Positions 8,524 through 17,124 of a stretch of 64,000 nt of DNA are shown piece after piece. Positions within the stretch are counted from its first letter, which is position 1. Each line of letters starts with the position of its first letter. The stretch spans positions 1,007,664 to 1,071,663 of the forward strand of contig NC_006371.1 in assembly GCF_000196255.1 (NCBI RefSeq), in the 5' to 3' direction. The notes below the pieces were generated by a model. It worked only from the letters and a program-made list of their open reading frames with translations. It was not told the DNA's origin and made no database searches. Made by a program: the position numbers and the translations under genes. The DNA comes from Photobacterium profundum SS9. Its GTDB lineage: Bacteria; Pseudomonadota; Gammaproteobacteria; Enterobacterales; Vibrionaceae.

Positions 8524-10288
8524 GTAACTTCTCAATAAGTCGGGGCATAAGCGAAGAGTGATCCTGATAGTGTTTTTAAAATTAATGTTAGGATCTCTAA
8601 GATCGGCTTGATTGATCCTTTCAAACCTTCAAAATAGTAGCCTCTAACCACGTAGAGCCTTTTGTCTCAATGAAAATTAATCTCCCAGACATTCCAGAGT
8701 CAGAGCAAACCCCTTTGGTAAAAGGCTTAATTGGGATCATTGAGCAGCTTTCCGATACGGTTGAGCGCCAACAAGAAGAAATCACCCTCCTTAAAGACGA
8801 GATCAACGTACTAAAAGGGCAGAAAAAACGGCCCAAGTTCAAGCCGAGTAAACTCGACACAAATACCGATGAAAAGTCAGACCAAGGCTCGACTGATAAC
8901 AAACGGTCCGGCTCTACCAAGCGTAGCAAAAATCAAACGCTGACCATTCATCAGGATAACATTGTCCAGCCAGAACAACCTTTACCTATCGGGGCACGAT
9001 TCAAGGGCTACCGAGATTTTGTCGTCCAAGAGCTAGAGATACAGTCGTGCAATGTACGTTATCGCTTAGCTTGCTATCTATTACCTGATGGTTCGACGGT
9101 TACCGCTACCTTGCCTAATGGACTAGCAGGCCAACACTTTGGCACTCGACTAAGAAGCTACATCCTCTATCAGTATCATCAATGTCAGGTCACTCAGCCT
9201 CTGTTGTTGGAACAACTTAGAGAATGGGGTATCGATATTTCCAGTGGCCAATTAAATCGCTTATTGACCGAAAATCATGATGATTTGCATGAAGAAAAAG
9301 CCGAACTTCTGGCTGCAGGCCTGCAAAGCACTGGCTATATCACAACAGATGACACCGGAGCTAGGCATCAGGGCAAGAACGGTTTTGTCACCCACATAGG
9401 CAATGAGTGGTTTGCTTGGTTTCAAAGTTCAGACCGAAAAAATCGGATCAACTTCCTGTCACTCCTTCGGGCTGGAAACAAGGGTTATCAGGTGAACACC
9501 TGCGCACTAAACTATATGGCGACAAATAAACTCCCTGCTCCCCAGTTAGCATTGTTAGCAAACACACCAGTGACCAACTTTGGATGTGAGGAGGAATGGT
9601 CTGCTCATCTAGTTCAGCTGGGTATTGTCGTAAAAAGGCATATTCAAATAGCGACTGAAGGTGCCCTATTGGGTTGCGCGTCAGAGAATGAAGCTTTGGG
9701 TAAACTCGCTGTGATCAGTGATGGTGCTGGACAGTTTAAGGTTCTACAACATGGTTTGTGCTGGGTACATGCGGAGCGGTTGGTCCACAAGCTTATTCCG
9801 TTGAATGAGGGACATCGAGAAGACATCGCACAAGTACGTGATGAGATTTGGTCGTTCTACAAGGAGCTGAAAGAATACAAAAAACAGCCTTGCGACACGA
9901 AGAAATCAGCCCTGTCGAAGGAGTTCGATCGGCTATTTACTCAGAAAACCCGCTATGAGCTCCTTAATCAGCAACTAAAGCGGTTAAACAAATTAAAATC
10001 AAGCTTATTGCTGGTATTGGAACGACCAGAAATTCCAATCCATACAAATGGAAGCGAAAATGATCTAAGGGAGCAGGTCAAGCGGCGCAAAGTCAGTGGA
10101 GGTACTCGTAGTGATCTTGGCCGACAATGCCGAGATACCTTTTCCAGCCTGAAAAAAACGTGCCGAAAATTAGGGGTTTCCTTCTGGAAATATCTCAACG
10201 ACCGAATTTCTCAAAGTAATGTAATCCCATCTTTAGGCTCTCTGGTGCTCCAGAAAGCCCACCCTGCCTCGGCTTATTGAGAAGTTAC
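8524..10288 (+). mobile_element. IS66-family insertion sequence, copy 1 (1765 bp)
   Basis: Ends are 19-bp inverted repeats starting GTAACTTCTCAATAAG, with one mismatch. An 8-bp direct repeat, AAGTTTTT, flanks the element at 8516-8523 and 10289-10296, the target duplication size of IS66. One gene (tnpC-like) fills it; no tnpA or tnpB is present, which suits the single-ORF subgroup. It differs from copy 2 at only two positions that I could find (9590 G versus 16163 A; 9911 C versus 16484 T), both silent. It separates the TacAT-like module from sseA. Confidence 0.95.
8670..10280 (+). CDS. IS66-family transposase (TnpC), copy 1
   Basis: DDE transposase of 536 residues. An N-terminal coiled-coil (ERQQEEITLLKDEINVLKGQ, residues ~33-52) is followed by a basic linker and the catalytic domain. 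Candidate catalytic residues lie in TTDDTGARH (~230), VISDGAGQF (~350) and NGSENDLRE (~460), the IS66 pattern. The gene nearly fills the element, ending eight bases before its right edge. Protein identical to the copy at 15243-16853. Confidence 0.95.
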   Translation: MKINLPDIPESEQTPLVKGLIGIIEQLSDTVERQQEEITLLKDEINVLKGQKKRPKFKPSKLDTNTDEKSDQGSTDNKRSGSTKRSKNQTLTIHQDNIVQPEQPLPIGARFKGYRDFVVQELEIQSCNVRYRLACYLLPDGSTVTATLPNGLAGQHFGTRLRSYILYQYHQCQVTQPLLLEQLREWGIDISSGQLNRLLTENHDDLHEEKAELLAAGLQSTGYITTDDTGARHQGKNGFVTHIGNEWFAWFQSSDRKNRINFLSLLRAGNKGYQVNTCALNYMATNKLPAPQLALLANTPVTNFGCEEEWSAHLVQLGIVVKRHIQIATEGALLGCASENEALGKLAVISDGAGQFKVLQHGLCWVHAERLVHKLIPLNEGHREDIAQVRDEIWSFYKELKEYKKQPCDTKKSALSKEFDRLFTQKTRYELLNQQLKRLNKLKSSLLLVLERPEIPIHTNGSENDLREQVKRRKVSGGTRSDLGRQCRDTFSSLKKTCRKLGVSFWKYLNDRISQSNVIPSLGSLVLQKAHPASAY

Positions 10289-10353
10289 AAGTTTTTCTCT
10301 TAACTTGTCGGTTTGTAAGTTTTTTTTTCAGCGTTATTTATAAGGAATATTGA

Positions 10354-11199
10354 ATGCCATTAGTACCTTCATCGTTAGTAACAACGGACTGGTTAGCTGA
10401 ACATTTAACCGATGATAATCTTGTAATATTGGATGCAAGTTGGTTTATGCCTAGTTCCACACGAAAGCCACAACAAGAGTGGAGTGAAAAGCGTATTCCG
10501 AGTGCTCGATATTTTGATTTTGATAAAAAAATTGCTGAGCCTAGTACACAGTTTCCACATATGCTGCCATCGCCAGAGTTGTTTGAAAAAGCAGTGTCAG
10601 AGTTAGGCATTAACAACGATGATGCTGTTGTTGTATATGATACCCACGGATTATTCTCTGCACCTCGGGTGTGGTGGATGTTTAAAGCGATGGGGCACAA
10701 AAATATTGCGGTTCTCGATGGTGGGTTTCCAGCATGGTTAGCAGGAAATAACCCAATAGAAAAGGGCGAGTTAGCCGCGGCAGAAATAACGGTCTATAAA
10801 GCGGCTTTTGAACCTGAATGGGTTATTGATGCTGATACATTAGAAAGCTTACTTGATGACCACTCTGTTGCTGTACTTGATGCCCGTGGTGCTGCTCGGT
10901 TTTTTGGTACAGAGCCAGAACCAAGACAAGGAGTAAGAGGCGGCCACATGCCTAACGCGAAAAGTCTTCCATTTTCCCAATTAATAAAAGATGGCTTTTT
11001 TATTGATAAAGAGCTGCTGGTTAATCGTTTTAATGCCGTTTCTGATATTGAACAGCGATTAATATTCAGCTGTGGTTCGGGTGTGACAGCATGTGTGTTG
11101 GCTCTGGGGGCTGAACTTGCTGGACGTAAAATGCTGACAGTCTATGATGGTTCGTGGACTGAGTGGGGTTCTACGTATAAATACCCAGTGGTGAAATAA
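10354..11199 (+). CDS. sseA: 3-mercaptopyruvate sulfurtransferase (two-domain rhodanese)
   Basis: Transfers sulfur from 3-mercaptopyruvate to thiophilic acceptors such as cyanide or thiols, giving pyruvate; cytoplasmic. Two rhodanese domains are visible: an inactive N-terminal one (residues ~8-130) and a C-terminal one with the active-site loop CGSGVTA (Cys about residue 240), the form that separates mercaptopyruvate from thiosulfate sulfurtransferases. Length of 281 residues is standard. AAGGA lies seven bases before the ATG. The IS66 element ends only 65 bases upstream, so the original promoter may be displaced or replaced by read-through from the transposase. Confidence 0.93.
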   Translation: MPLVPSSLVTTDWLAEHLTDDNLVILDASWFMPSSTRKPQQEWSEKRIPSARYFDFDKKIAEPSTQFPHMLPSPELFEKAVSELGINNDDAVVVYDTHGLFSAPRVWWMFKAMGHKNIAVLDGGFPAWLAGNNPIEKGELAAAEITVYKAAFEPEWVIDADTLESLLDDHSVAVLDARGAARFFGTEPEPRQGVRGGHMPNAKSLPFSQLIKDGFFIDKELLVNRFNAVSDIEQRLIFSCGSGVTACVLALGAELAGRKMLTVYDGSWTEWGSTYKYPVVK

Positions 11200-11216
11200 G
11201 CCTCAATATTGAAGTG

Positions 11217-11263
11217 AAAAAGCTAACCAATGTAGATGGTTAATGCAGTTTGGTTAGCTTTTT
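11217..11263 (+). terminator. Rho-independent terminator of sseA
   Basis: AAAAAGCTAACCAA pairs with TTGGTTAGCTTTTT around an 18-base loop that itself contains repeats of the stem. T-run present. Confidence 0.8.
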
Positions 11264-11294
11264 AAATGAGAACAGTGAGTTGCTTCAATTGTTA

Positions 11295-11556
11295 TACCCA
11301 AGTTACCTCAAGATGCTCGTTTCAGCGAGAATTTGTTGGGCTCTAGGCAAGGCACTTATTTATAGACCTAGTCGCTCTACGTTGAAAATAAGTAACACCG
11401 CATAGAGCCCAACAAAACTCGCCCTTTGGGAGTGATTCAGCGTATCTACTTCTGTGTCAAATGTGTTTGAAAGGGAATACCATTCCTGCACACATTTTCC
11501 TTGAATTAAACACGCTGAGATCACTCTGAATCCTGCATCTTGAGGTAGCTTGGGTA
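11295..11556. repeat. 262-bp palindromic mini-element, copy A (MITE-like)
   Basis: Terminal inverted repeats TACCCAAGTTACCTCAAGAT and its near-complement bound the element, and TA dinucleotides flank it on both sides. Inside are two more inverted pairs: TGTTGGGCTCTA with TAGAGCCCAACA, and GAGTGATTCAGCGT with a matching ACGCTGAGATCACTC, so a single strand can fold into a cloverleaf-like shape. No coding potential. It lies seven bases beyond the pstS stop codon. Other copies are at 18490, 30317 and 49606. Confidence 0.92.
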
Positions 11557-11562
11557 TATTGA

Positions 11563-12390
11563 TTAACTTTTATGGTTCGTAATGTATCCACGTTCACCGA
11601 TAATATTCTGCCCTTCATTAGAAATAACGTAGTTTAAAAACGCTTGTGCATTTTTTGATACGTTCTTCTCTTTATATAACATTAAAAAAGGGCGAGAGAT
11701 TAAATACTCTCCTGATTCGAGGTTATCAATGGTTGGCTTAACGCCTTCAAAAGACAACGGCTTAATAGAGTCATCCACAGAACCTAAAGACATATAGCCA
11801 AGTGCATGTACATTACGAGAGACTAAACTTTTCACCATGCCATTAGTGTTAACTACTAAGAGTTGTGGGTTTATATCAGATACCCTTTGACCTTCAATGT
11901 TTTGGGTTAAGCCCATAAAGTCTTCAAAAGAAAAGCGTGAGCCAGAAGCATTTTCACGGCTAACAACAGCCATTTTTAGATTTGGACCACCGACTTCCTG
12001 CCAGTTTTTAATTTCCCCATGGTAAATCTTTGATACTTGCTCTTTTGTGAGGTTGTTAACAGGGTTGTTTTGATTGACGACCAAAGCAATGCCATCATGT
12101 GCAATTGTTACCATTTTCACATCAGGGTTTATCTCATCTTCACTCAGACGGCGAGAGCTCATACCTATTTCTGTGGCATCTTGTTTTACTGCAGAAATGC
12201 CAGCAGAAGAACCTATGCCTTGAACAGCAATAAAAGTATCTATATGAGAGGTTGAATAAGCTTCTGCTAAGATTTCCATCACATGGCTTACTGATGTTGA
12301 TCCAGTAATTGTGACAGTATCTGTTTTGGCTTGTGCACTAAACGCCACGCTTGCACACAATGCCACAAGGGTAGTTGCCCTAAAAAACAT
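11563..12390 (-). CDS. pstS: Phosphate ABC transporter substrate-binding protein (PstS type)
   Basis: Periplasmic phosphate-binding protein. The signal peptide MFFRATTLVALCASVAFSAQA is followed by TITGSTSVSHVMEILAE, GIGSSAGISAVKQDATEIGMSSR, IAHDGIALVVN and VVSRENASGSRFSFEDF, the phosphate-ligand loops of the PstS/SphX family. The frame is open to a GTG at 12420, but GGAGA lies upstream of the ATG at 12390 and the signal peptide begins there. It is an orphan: no pstC, pstA or pstB adjoins it, and a mini-element follows immediately. A candidate Pho box sits about 50 bases upstream. Confidence 0.9.
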   Translation of the reverse strand: MFFRATTLVALCASVAFSAQAKTDTVTITGSTSVSHVMEILAEAYSTSHIDTFIAVQGIGSSAGISAVKQDATEIGMSSRRLSEDEINPDVKMVTIAHDGIALVVNQNNPVNNLTKEQVSKIYHGEIKNWQEVGGPNLKMAVVSRENASGSRFSFEDFMGLTQNIEGQRVSDINPQLLVVNTNGMVKSLVSRNVHALGYMSLGSVDDSIKPLSFEGVKPTIDNLESGEYLISRPFLMLYKEKNVSKNAQAFLNYVISNEGQNIIGERGYITNHKS

Positions 12391-12437
12391 TGACTTTCTC
12401 CGTAATAAGTTAGATTTCACACCATCTTATTACGGAT

Positions 12438-12457
12438 GTATGACAGTTCTGTGAAAA
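12438..12457 (-). promoter_or_regulatory. Candidate Pho box (PhoB site) of pstS
   Basis: On the minus strand TTTTCACAGAACTGTCATAC contains a perfect CTGTCAT half-site and a weaker TTTTCAC half-site 11 bases apart, the Pho-box spacing. A TAAGAT about 10 bases further on could be the -10. Confidence 0.6.
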
Positions 12458-13197
12458 ATGCATAACTCAATGAAGATGTTTGTGGCTTCCCGTGTAATAA
12501 GTTTAGTTATTGAGCAAACATTAAGCCTTTTCTTTATTCTTATTATTTTTGTCTGTGTACATTGCTTTATCTGCTTGCGTAAGAATAGAGTCAGGATCAG
12601 AGAGGTTTCCTGGATAGTAGGGTGCAATGCCAATACTGATGCCAATGCTATATTCATCACGTATGTTTTTTGTTATATCGTAAAGTTCGCTAATCCATTC
12701 CTCACACATTTGCTGATCATCGCTAGGCAGTAAAACAATGAATTCATCCCCGCCAATTCGATAACTTCGGCTACCAAGAGGTGCTGTTTTTAATAAACTG
12801 TTCGCTGTAATAACAAGTAACTCATCCCCTCGACTATGACCTAATCGATCATTAACTTGTTTGAAATTATCGATGTCGATGTAAGCAAGCATGCCTCGCT
12901 GGTGGTTAATCGCCATTTCATCAAAACGACGGAATAACGAACGACGATTTAATAACCCGGTTAATTCATCTTGTAATGCCTGGCGGCTGAGTACACCTTC
13001 TAAAGTCCGTGCTGTGGTTACCTGTGTATTTAGGCTGTCTATTAATGAACGACGTTGATGAAGTATTTTAATAAAACAAAAACACATAAGAAAAACACCA
13101 ATATGCATGAAAACATCATCTGCATTATTGAGCAGTTTATGGTTACCCAGTTCCGGAATCTCATCTAATAGATCTGCAAAAACACCAAGGCTATAAG

Positions 13198-14597
13198 CAT
13201 AGGTATCTACACAAAATGGTTACAAATTAACCAATCGGCCAAGAGAAGGGAACTGATCTAAGGATCAACGATCAAGAGAGTTAACTTTCATTTCATTAGT
13301 ATTGACGATGACTCTTTTTGAACAACATCAATTACCCTGTATCCTTGAATCAAGATTATCTAAGCGTTATCAGACCCTTATAATGGAACACATGACAGTT
13401 AATTCTAGCAATGCACCAGGTGTAAAATCTCTTCGCCACCACACACAATCATGGGCATCGACACAAGCAACATGGCGTTTTTATCATAATGAGGATGTGA
13501 CTTTTCCTATGCTAAGTGGCCCGATGCTGGGACTTGCTCGTTCTGGTGTGAAAGAAAGTCAAAGTCGATATGTATTAATGGCTCATGATTGGTGCCATAT
13601 CAATTTCGCTAAACATCATAGTAAGTTAGATAAAACTAAGATGTCACACGCTCTCGATGTTGGCTACGAACTGCAAGCGTCTTTATTGGTAGACGCAAAT
13701 ACTGGCGCACCCATTGCTCCAGCAGGTCTTAACTTACTGACAAGCAACGGTATTTATCAATGCCGAAGCCAAGAGTTACAACCCAAGCAAAGTCACCTAG
13801 ATTCACTCTTTGACAGCATTCATTGGCAAGAACAATTACATTTAGACAAGCCCCTGGTGCATGTTGTTGATAGAGAAGCAGATTCAGCGAAAGACTTAAG
13901 ACGTTTAGGCTCAGTTCACTGGCTAACTCGAACTAAAAAAGGCTCAACGTTCCGTCACGAAGGTCAGTTTAAAACGGCTGAAATCATCAGTCGAACAATC
14001 TCCCCAGACTTGAAAGGTGTTATTTCTCTTCGAGGTAAAGAGGGCTATTTGTTTGTTGGTGAAACGACTGTTGAGTTACACCGGAAATCAGAAAAGCTCG
14101 CGTCAGCGGCGCCCACCTGTCGCTTTGTTATGAGCCTGGTCACGGATGATGAAGGTAAAGAGCTAGCAAGATGGTATCTGCTGTCTAACGTGTTGGATGT
14201 TGATGCAACAGAGATTGCAACGTGGTATTGCCATCGCTGGAATATTGAATCTTGGTTTAAGTTATTGAAGTCAGATGGTCATCAGTTAGAGAAATGGCAG
14301 CAAACTACTGCGGAGTCAATATTAAAGCGTCTGATCACAGCCAGTGTTGCAACGACGTTGATATTTAAGCTTTATTCGGACAGCTCGGATGAAGCTAATG
14401 AATTTAAAGGTTTTTTGGTTAAGCTGAGTGGTCGTTTAACTAAGCGAACAAAGCCTGTCACTCAGCCATCACTGCTTGCGGGACTATGGGTTTTCCTACA
14501 AATGTGTGAAGTACTAGATACCTACACCATGGATGAGATAAACGCGATGAGGCAAATAGCCAGTTCGTTTTTTGCTCAATCTGTGTAGATACCTATG
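13198..14597 (+). mobile_element. IS4-family insertion sequence, copy 1 (1400 bp)
   Basis: Ends are 16-bp inverted repeats CATAGGTATCTACACA. The 8-bp direct repeat GCTATAAG flanks it at 13190-13197 and 14598-14605, proving a simple insertion. Three GATC (Dam) sites fall within 19 bases at 13255-13273, just upstream of the transposase start. An inverted copy lies at 49744-51143. Confidence 0.95.
13302..14588 (+). CDS. IS4-family transposase, copy 1
   Basis: DDE transposase of 428 residues from the TTG at 13302, or 426 from the more likely ATG at 13308. Catalytic aspartates lie in LMAHDWCHINF and HVVDREADSAKDL. The C-terminal signature YCHRWNIESWFKLLK fits the IS4 consensus Y-(2)-R-(3)-E-(6)-K exactly. 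Identical in protein sequence to the copy at 49753-51039. Transposes by cut-and-paste in this family. Confidence 0.95.
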   Translation: MTMTLFEQHQLPCILESRLSKRYQTLIMEHMTVNSSNAPGVKSLRHHTQSWASTQATWRFYHNEDVTFPMLSGPMLGLARSGVKESQSRYVLMAHDWCHINFAKHHSKLDKTKMSHALDVGYELQASLLVDANTGAPIAPAGLNLLTSNGIYQCRSQELQPKQSHLDSLFDSIHWQEQLHLDKPLVHVVDREADSAKDLRRLGSVHWLTRTKKGSTFRHEGQFKTAEIISRTISPDLKGVISLRGKEGYLFVGETTVELHRKSEKLASAAPTCRFVMSLVTDDEGKELARWYLLSNVLDVDATEIATWYCHRWNIESWFKLLKSDGHQLEKWQQTTAESILKRLITASVATTLIFKLYSDSSDEANEFKGFLVKLSGRLTKRTKPVTQPSLLAGLWVFLQMCEVLDTYTMDEINAMRQIASSFFAQSV

Positions 14598-15096
14598 GCT
14601 ATAAGTGCCTAAAGCCAAAATAAGCCAAGATTTAGTTTCCATACCAAAATCTTCGCGTAATAACATCATAATTAACACTAAGGTTATGATTGAGGTGAGT
14701 ACTTCAAGGCTTTCACTTGACGGTATTAATGCCGATAGCAAAATGCCAATGCATACGATAATAATCAGTCGCATAGGAAGTTGAGAGACGTTGTTCATTG
14801 TAGCCTTAGGTTTTTTGTTTGAGATAACAGGTCTATATTGTCAAAGTGCATATATTTGGACAAGATTTTTACCTTTTTTCAATGAGGAAACATTGGCTGT
14901 GTCTTTTGTGTGACTAATTTTCAAAGTGAAATGAGTTATTTTTGACTCTATAAAATTTTATTGTATTTATAAAATAAAACCTTCTACTAAAAAATGGCCA
15001 TGAAAGCATGTTTAAATTTCAGACAAAACGATATGGTTTGAAATTTTAAAATTAAATTTTTGAATCGAAAATTATTGGCATGAAAATAGATTTAAG

Positions 15097-16861
15097 GTAA
15101 CTTCTCAATAAGTCGGGGCATAAGCGAAGAGTGATCCTGATAGTGTTTTTAAAATTAATGTTAGGATCTCTAAGATCGGCTTGATTGATCCTTTCAAACC
15201 TTCAAAATAGTAGCCTCTAACCACGTAGAGCCTTTTGTCTCAATGAAAATTAATCTCCCAGACATTCCAGAGTCAGAGCAAACCCCTTTGGTAAAAGGCT
15301 TAATTGGGATCATTGAGCAGCTTTCCGATACGGTTGAGCGCCAACAAGAAGAAATCACCCTCCTTAAAGACGAGATCAACGTACTAAAAGGGCAGAAAAA
15401 ACGGCCCAAGTTCAAGCCGAGTAAACTCGACACAAATACCGATGAAAAGTCAGACCAAGGCTCGACTGATAACAAACGGTCCGGCTCTACCAAGCGTAGC
15501 AAAAATCAAACGCTGACCATTCATCAGGATAACATTGTCCAGCCAGAACAACCTTTACCTATCGGGGCACGATTCAAGGGCTACCGAGATTTTGTCGTCC
15601 AAGAGCTAGAGATACAGTCGTGCAATGTACGTTATCGCTTAGCTTGCTATCTATTACCTGATGGTTCGACGGTTACCGCTACCTTGCCTAATGGACTAGC
15701 AGGCCAACACTTTGGCACTCGACTAAGAAGCTACATCCTCTATCAGTATCATCAATGTCAGGTCACTCAGCCTCTGTTGTTGGAACAACTTAGAGAATGG
15801 GGTATCGATATTTCCAGTGGCCAATTAAATCGCTTATTGACCGAAAATCATGATGATTTGCATGAAGAAAAAGCCGAACTTCTGGCTGCAGGCCTGCAAA
15901 GCACTGGCTATATCACAACAGATGACACCGGAGCTAGGCATCAGGGCAAGAACGGTTTTGTCACCCACATAGGCAATGAGTGGTTTGCTTGGTTTCAAAG
16001 TTCAGACCGAAAAAATCGGATCAACTTCCTGTCACTCCTTCGGGCTGGAAACAAGGGTTATCAGGTGAACACCTGCGCACTAAACTATATGGCGACAAAT
16101 AAACTCCCTGCTCCCCAGTTAGCATTGTTAGCAAACACACCAGTGACCAACTTTGGATGTGAAGAGGAATGGTCTGCTCATCTAGTTCAGCTGGGTATTG
16201 TCGTAAAAAGGCATATTCAAATAGCGACTGAAGGTGCCCTATTGGGTTGCGCGTCAGAGAATGAAGCTTTGGGTAAACTCGCTGTGATCAGTGATGGTGC
16301 TGGACAGTTTAAGGTTCTACAACATGGTTTGTGCTGGGTACATGCGGAGCGGTTGGTCCACAAGCTTATTCCGTTGAATGAGGGACATCGAGAAGACATC
16401 GCACAAGTACGTGATGAGATTTGGTCGTTCTACAAGGAGCTGAAAGAATACAAAAAACAGCCTTGCGACACGAAGAAATCAGCTCTGTCGAAGGAGTTCG
16501 ATCGGCTATTTACTCAGAAAACCCGCTATGAGCTCCTTAATCAGCAACTAAAGCGGTTAAACAAATTAAAATCAAGCTTATTGCTGGTATTGGAACGACC
16601 AGAAATTCCAATCCATACAAATGGAAGCGAAAATGATCTAAGGGAGCAGGTCAAGCGGCGCAAAGTCAGTGGAGGTACTCGTAGTGATCTTGGCCGACAA
16701 TGCCGAGATACCTTTTCCAGCCTGAAAAAAACGTGCCGAAAATTAGGGGTTTCCTTCTGGAAATATCTCAACGACCGAATTTCTCAAAGTAATGTAATCC
16801 CATCTTTAGGCTCTCTGGTGCTCCAGAAAGCCCACCCTGCCTCGGCTTATTGAGAAGTTAC
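15097..16861 (+). mobile_element. IS66-family insertion sequence, copy 2 (1765 bp)
   Basis: Same ends and length as copy 1, flanked by its own 8-bp duplication GATTTAAG at 15089-15096 and 16862-16869. Same orientation as copy 1, 6.6 kb away, so recombination between the two would delete sseA, pstS and the cyclase. Confidence 0.95.
15243..16853 (+). CDS. IS66-family transposase (TnpC), copy 2
   Basis: 536 residues, identical in protein to the copy at 8670-10280; two synonymous base differences. The same coiled-coil N-terminus and DDE motifs are present and the frame is uninterrupted, so both copies look active. Confidence 0.95.
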   Translation: MKINLPDIPESEQTPLVKGLIGIIEQLSDTVERQQEEITLLKDEINVLKGQKKRPKFKPSKLDTNTDEKSDQGSTDNKRSGSTKRSKNQTLTIHQDNIVQPEQPLPIGARFKGYRDFVVQELEIQSCNVRYRLACYLLPDGSTVTATLPNGLAGQHFGTRLRSYILYQYHQCQVTQPLLLEQLREWGIDISSGQLNRLLTENHDDLHEEKAELLAAGLQSTGYITTDDTGARHQGKNGFVTHIGNEWFAWFQSSDRKNRINFLSLLRAGNKGYQVNTCALNYMATNKLPAPQLALLANTPVTNFGCEEEWSAHLVQLGIVVKRHIQIATEGALLGCASENEALGKLAVISDGAGQFKVLQHGLCWVHAERLVHKLIPLNEGHREDIAQVRDEIWSFYKELKEYKKQPCDTKKSALSKEFDRLFTQKTRYELLNQQLKRLNKLKSSLLLVLERPEIPIHTNGSENDLREQVKRRKVSGGTRSDLGRQCRDTFSSLKKTCRKLGVSFWKYLNDRISQSNVIPSLGSLVLQKAHPASAY

Positions 16862-17124
16862 GATTTAAGAATTAAACGCATTGATTTAAGGAATATTTGT
16901 AAGTAAATGTAACAGTATGTTTCGGGTGGTAAGTATTAGCGACAAAGTATTATTTTTGTAAACAATGCTTGCTTGTTGTTGATAGATCTCTTTGATATAA
17001 AAGTGTTAAAAGGTATTTGCTGTTAACACTTTTGCAACATCTGAGGTATTGTGTCTATGCTAAGTAATGACAGCAATTGTTGTGCTTTGGTACATGGACA
17101 TAACAATTAGAGAGGTCGGAAATT

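Larger units (their letters stand above)
12521..14798 (-). pseudogene. Membrane-anchored GGDEF diguanylate cyclase, interrupted by an IS4-family element
   Basis: The enzyme would make cyclic di-GMP from two GTP. The N-terminal membrane part (MNNVSQLPMRLIIIVCIGIL, 14798 down to 14598) and the C-terminal part (13197 down to 12521) are split by the IS at 13198-14597. Removing the IS and one 8-bp target copy restores one 289-codon frame reading LALGTYS-LGVFADLLDEIPELG. The GGDEF domain is intact (DELTGLLNRRSLFRRF, IDNFKQVND, RIGGDEFIVLL), so the piece from the ATG at 13108 onward (195 residues) might still be made, but without most of its membrane anchor. The gene has no obvious partner nearby. 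Confidence 0.92.
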
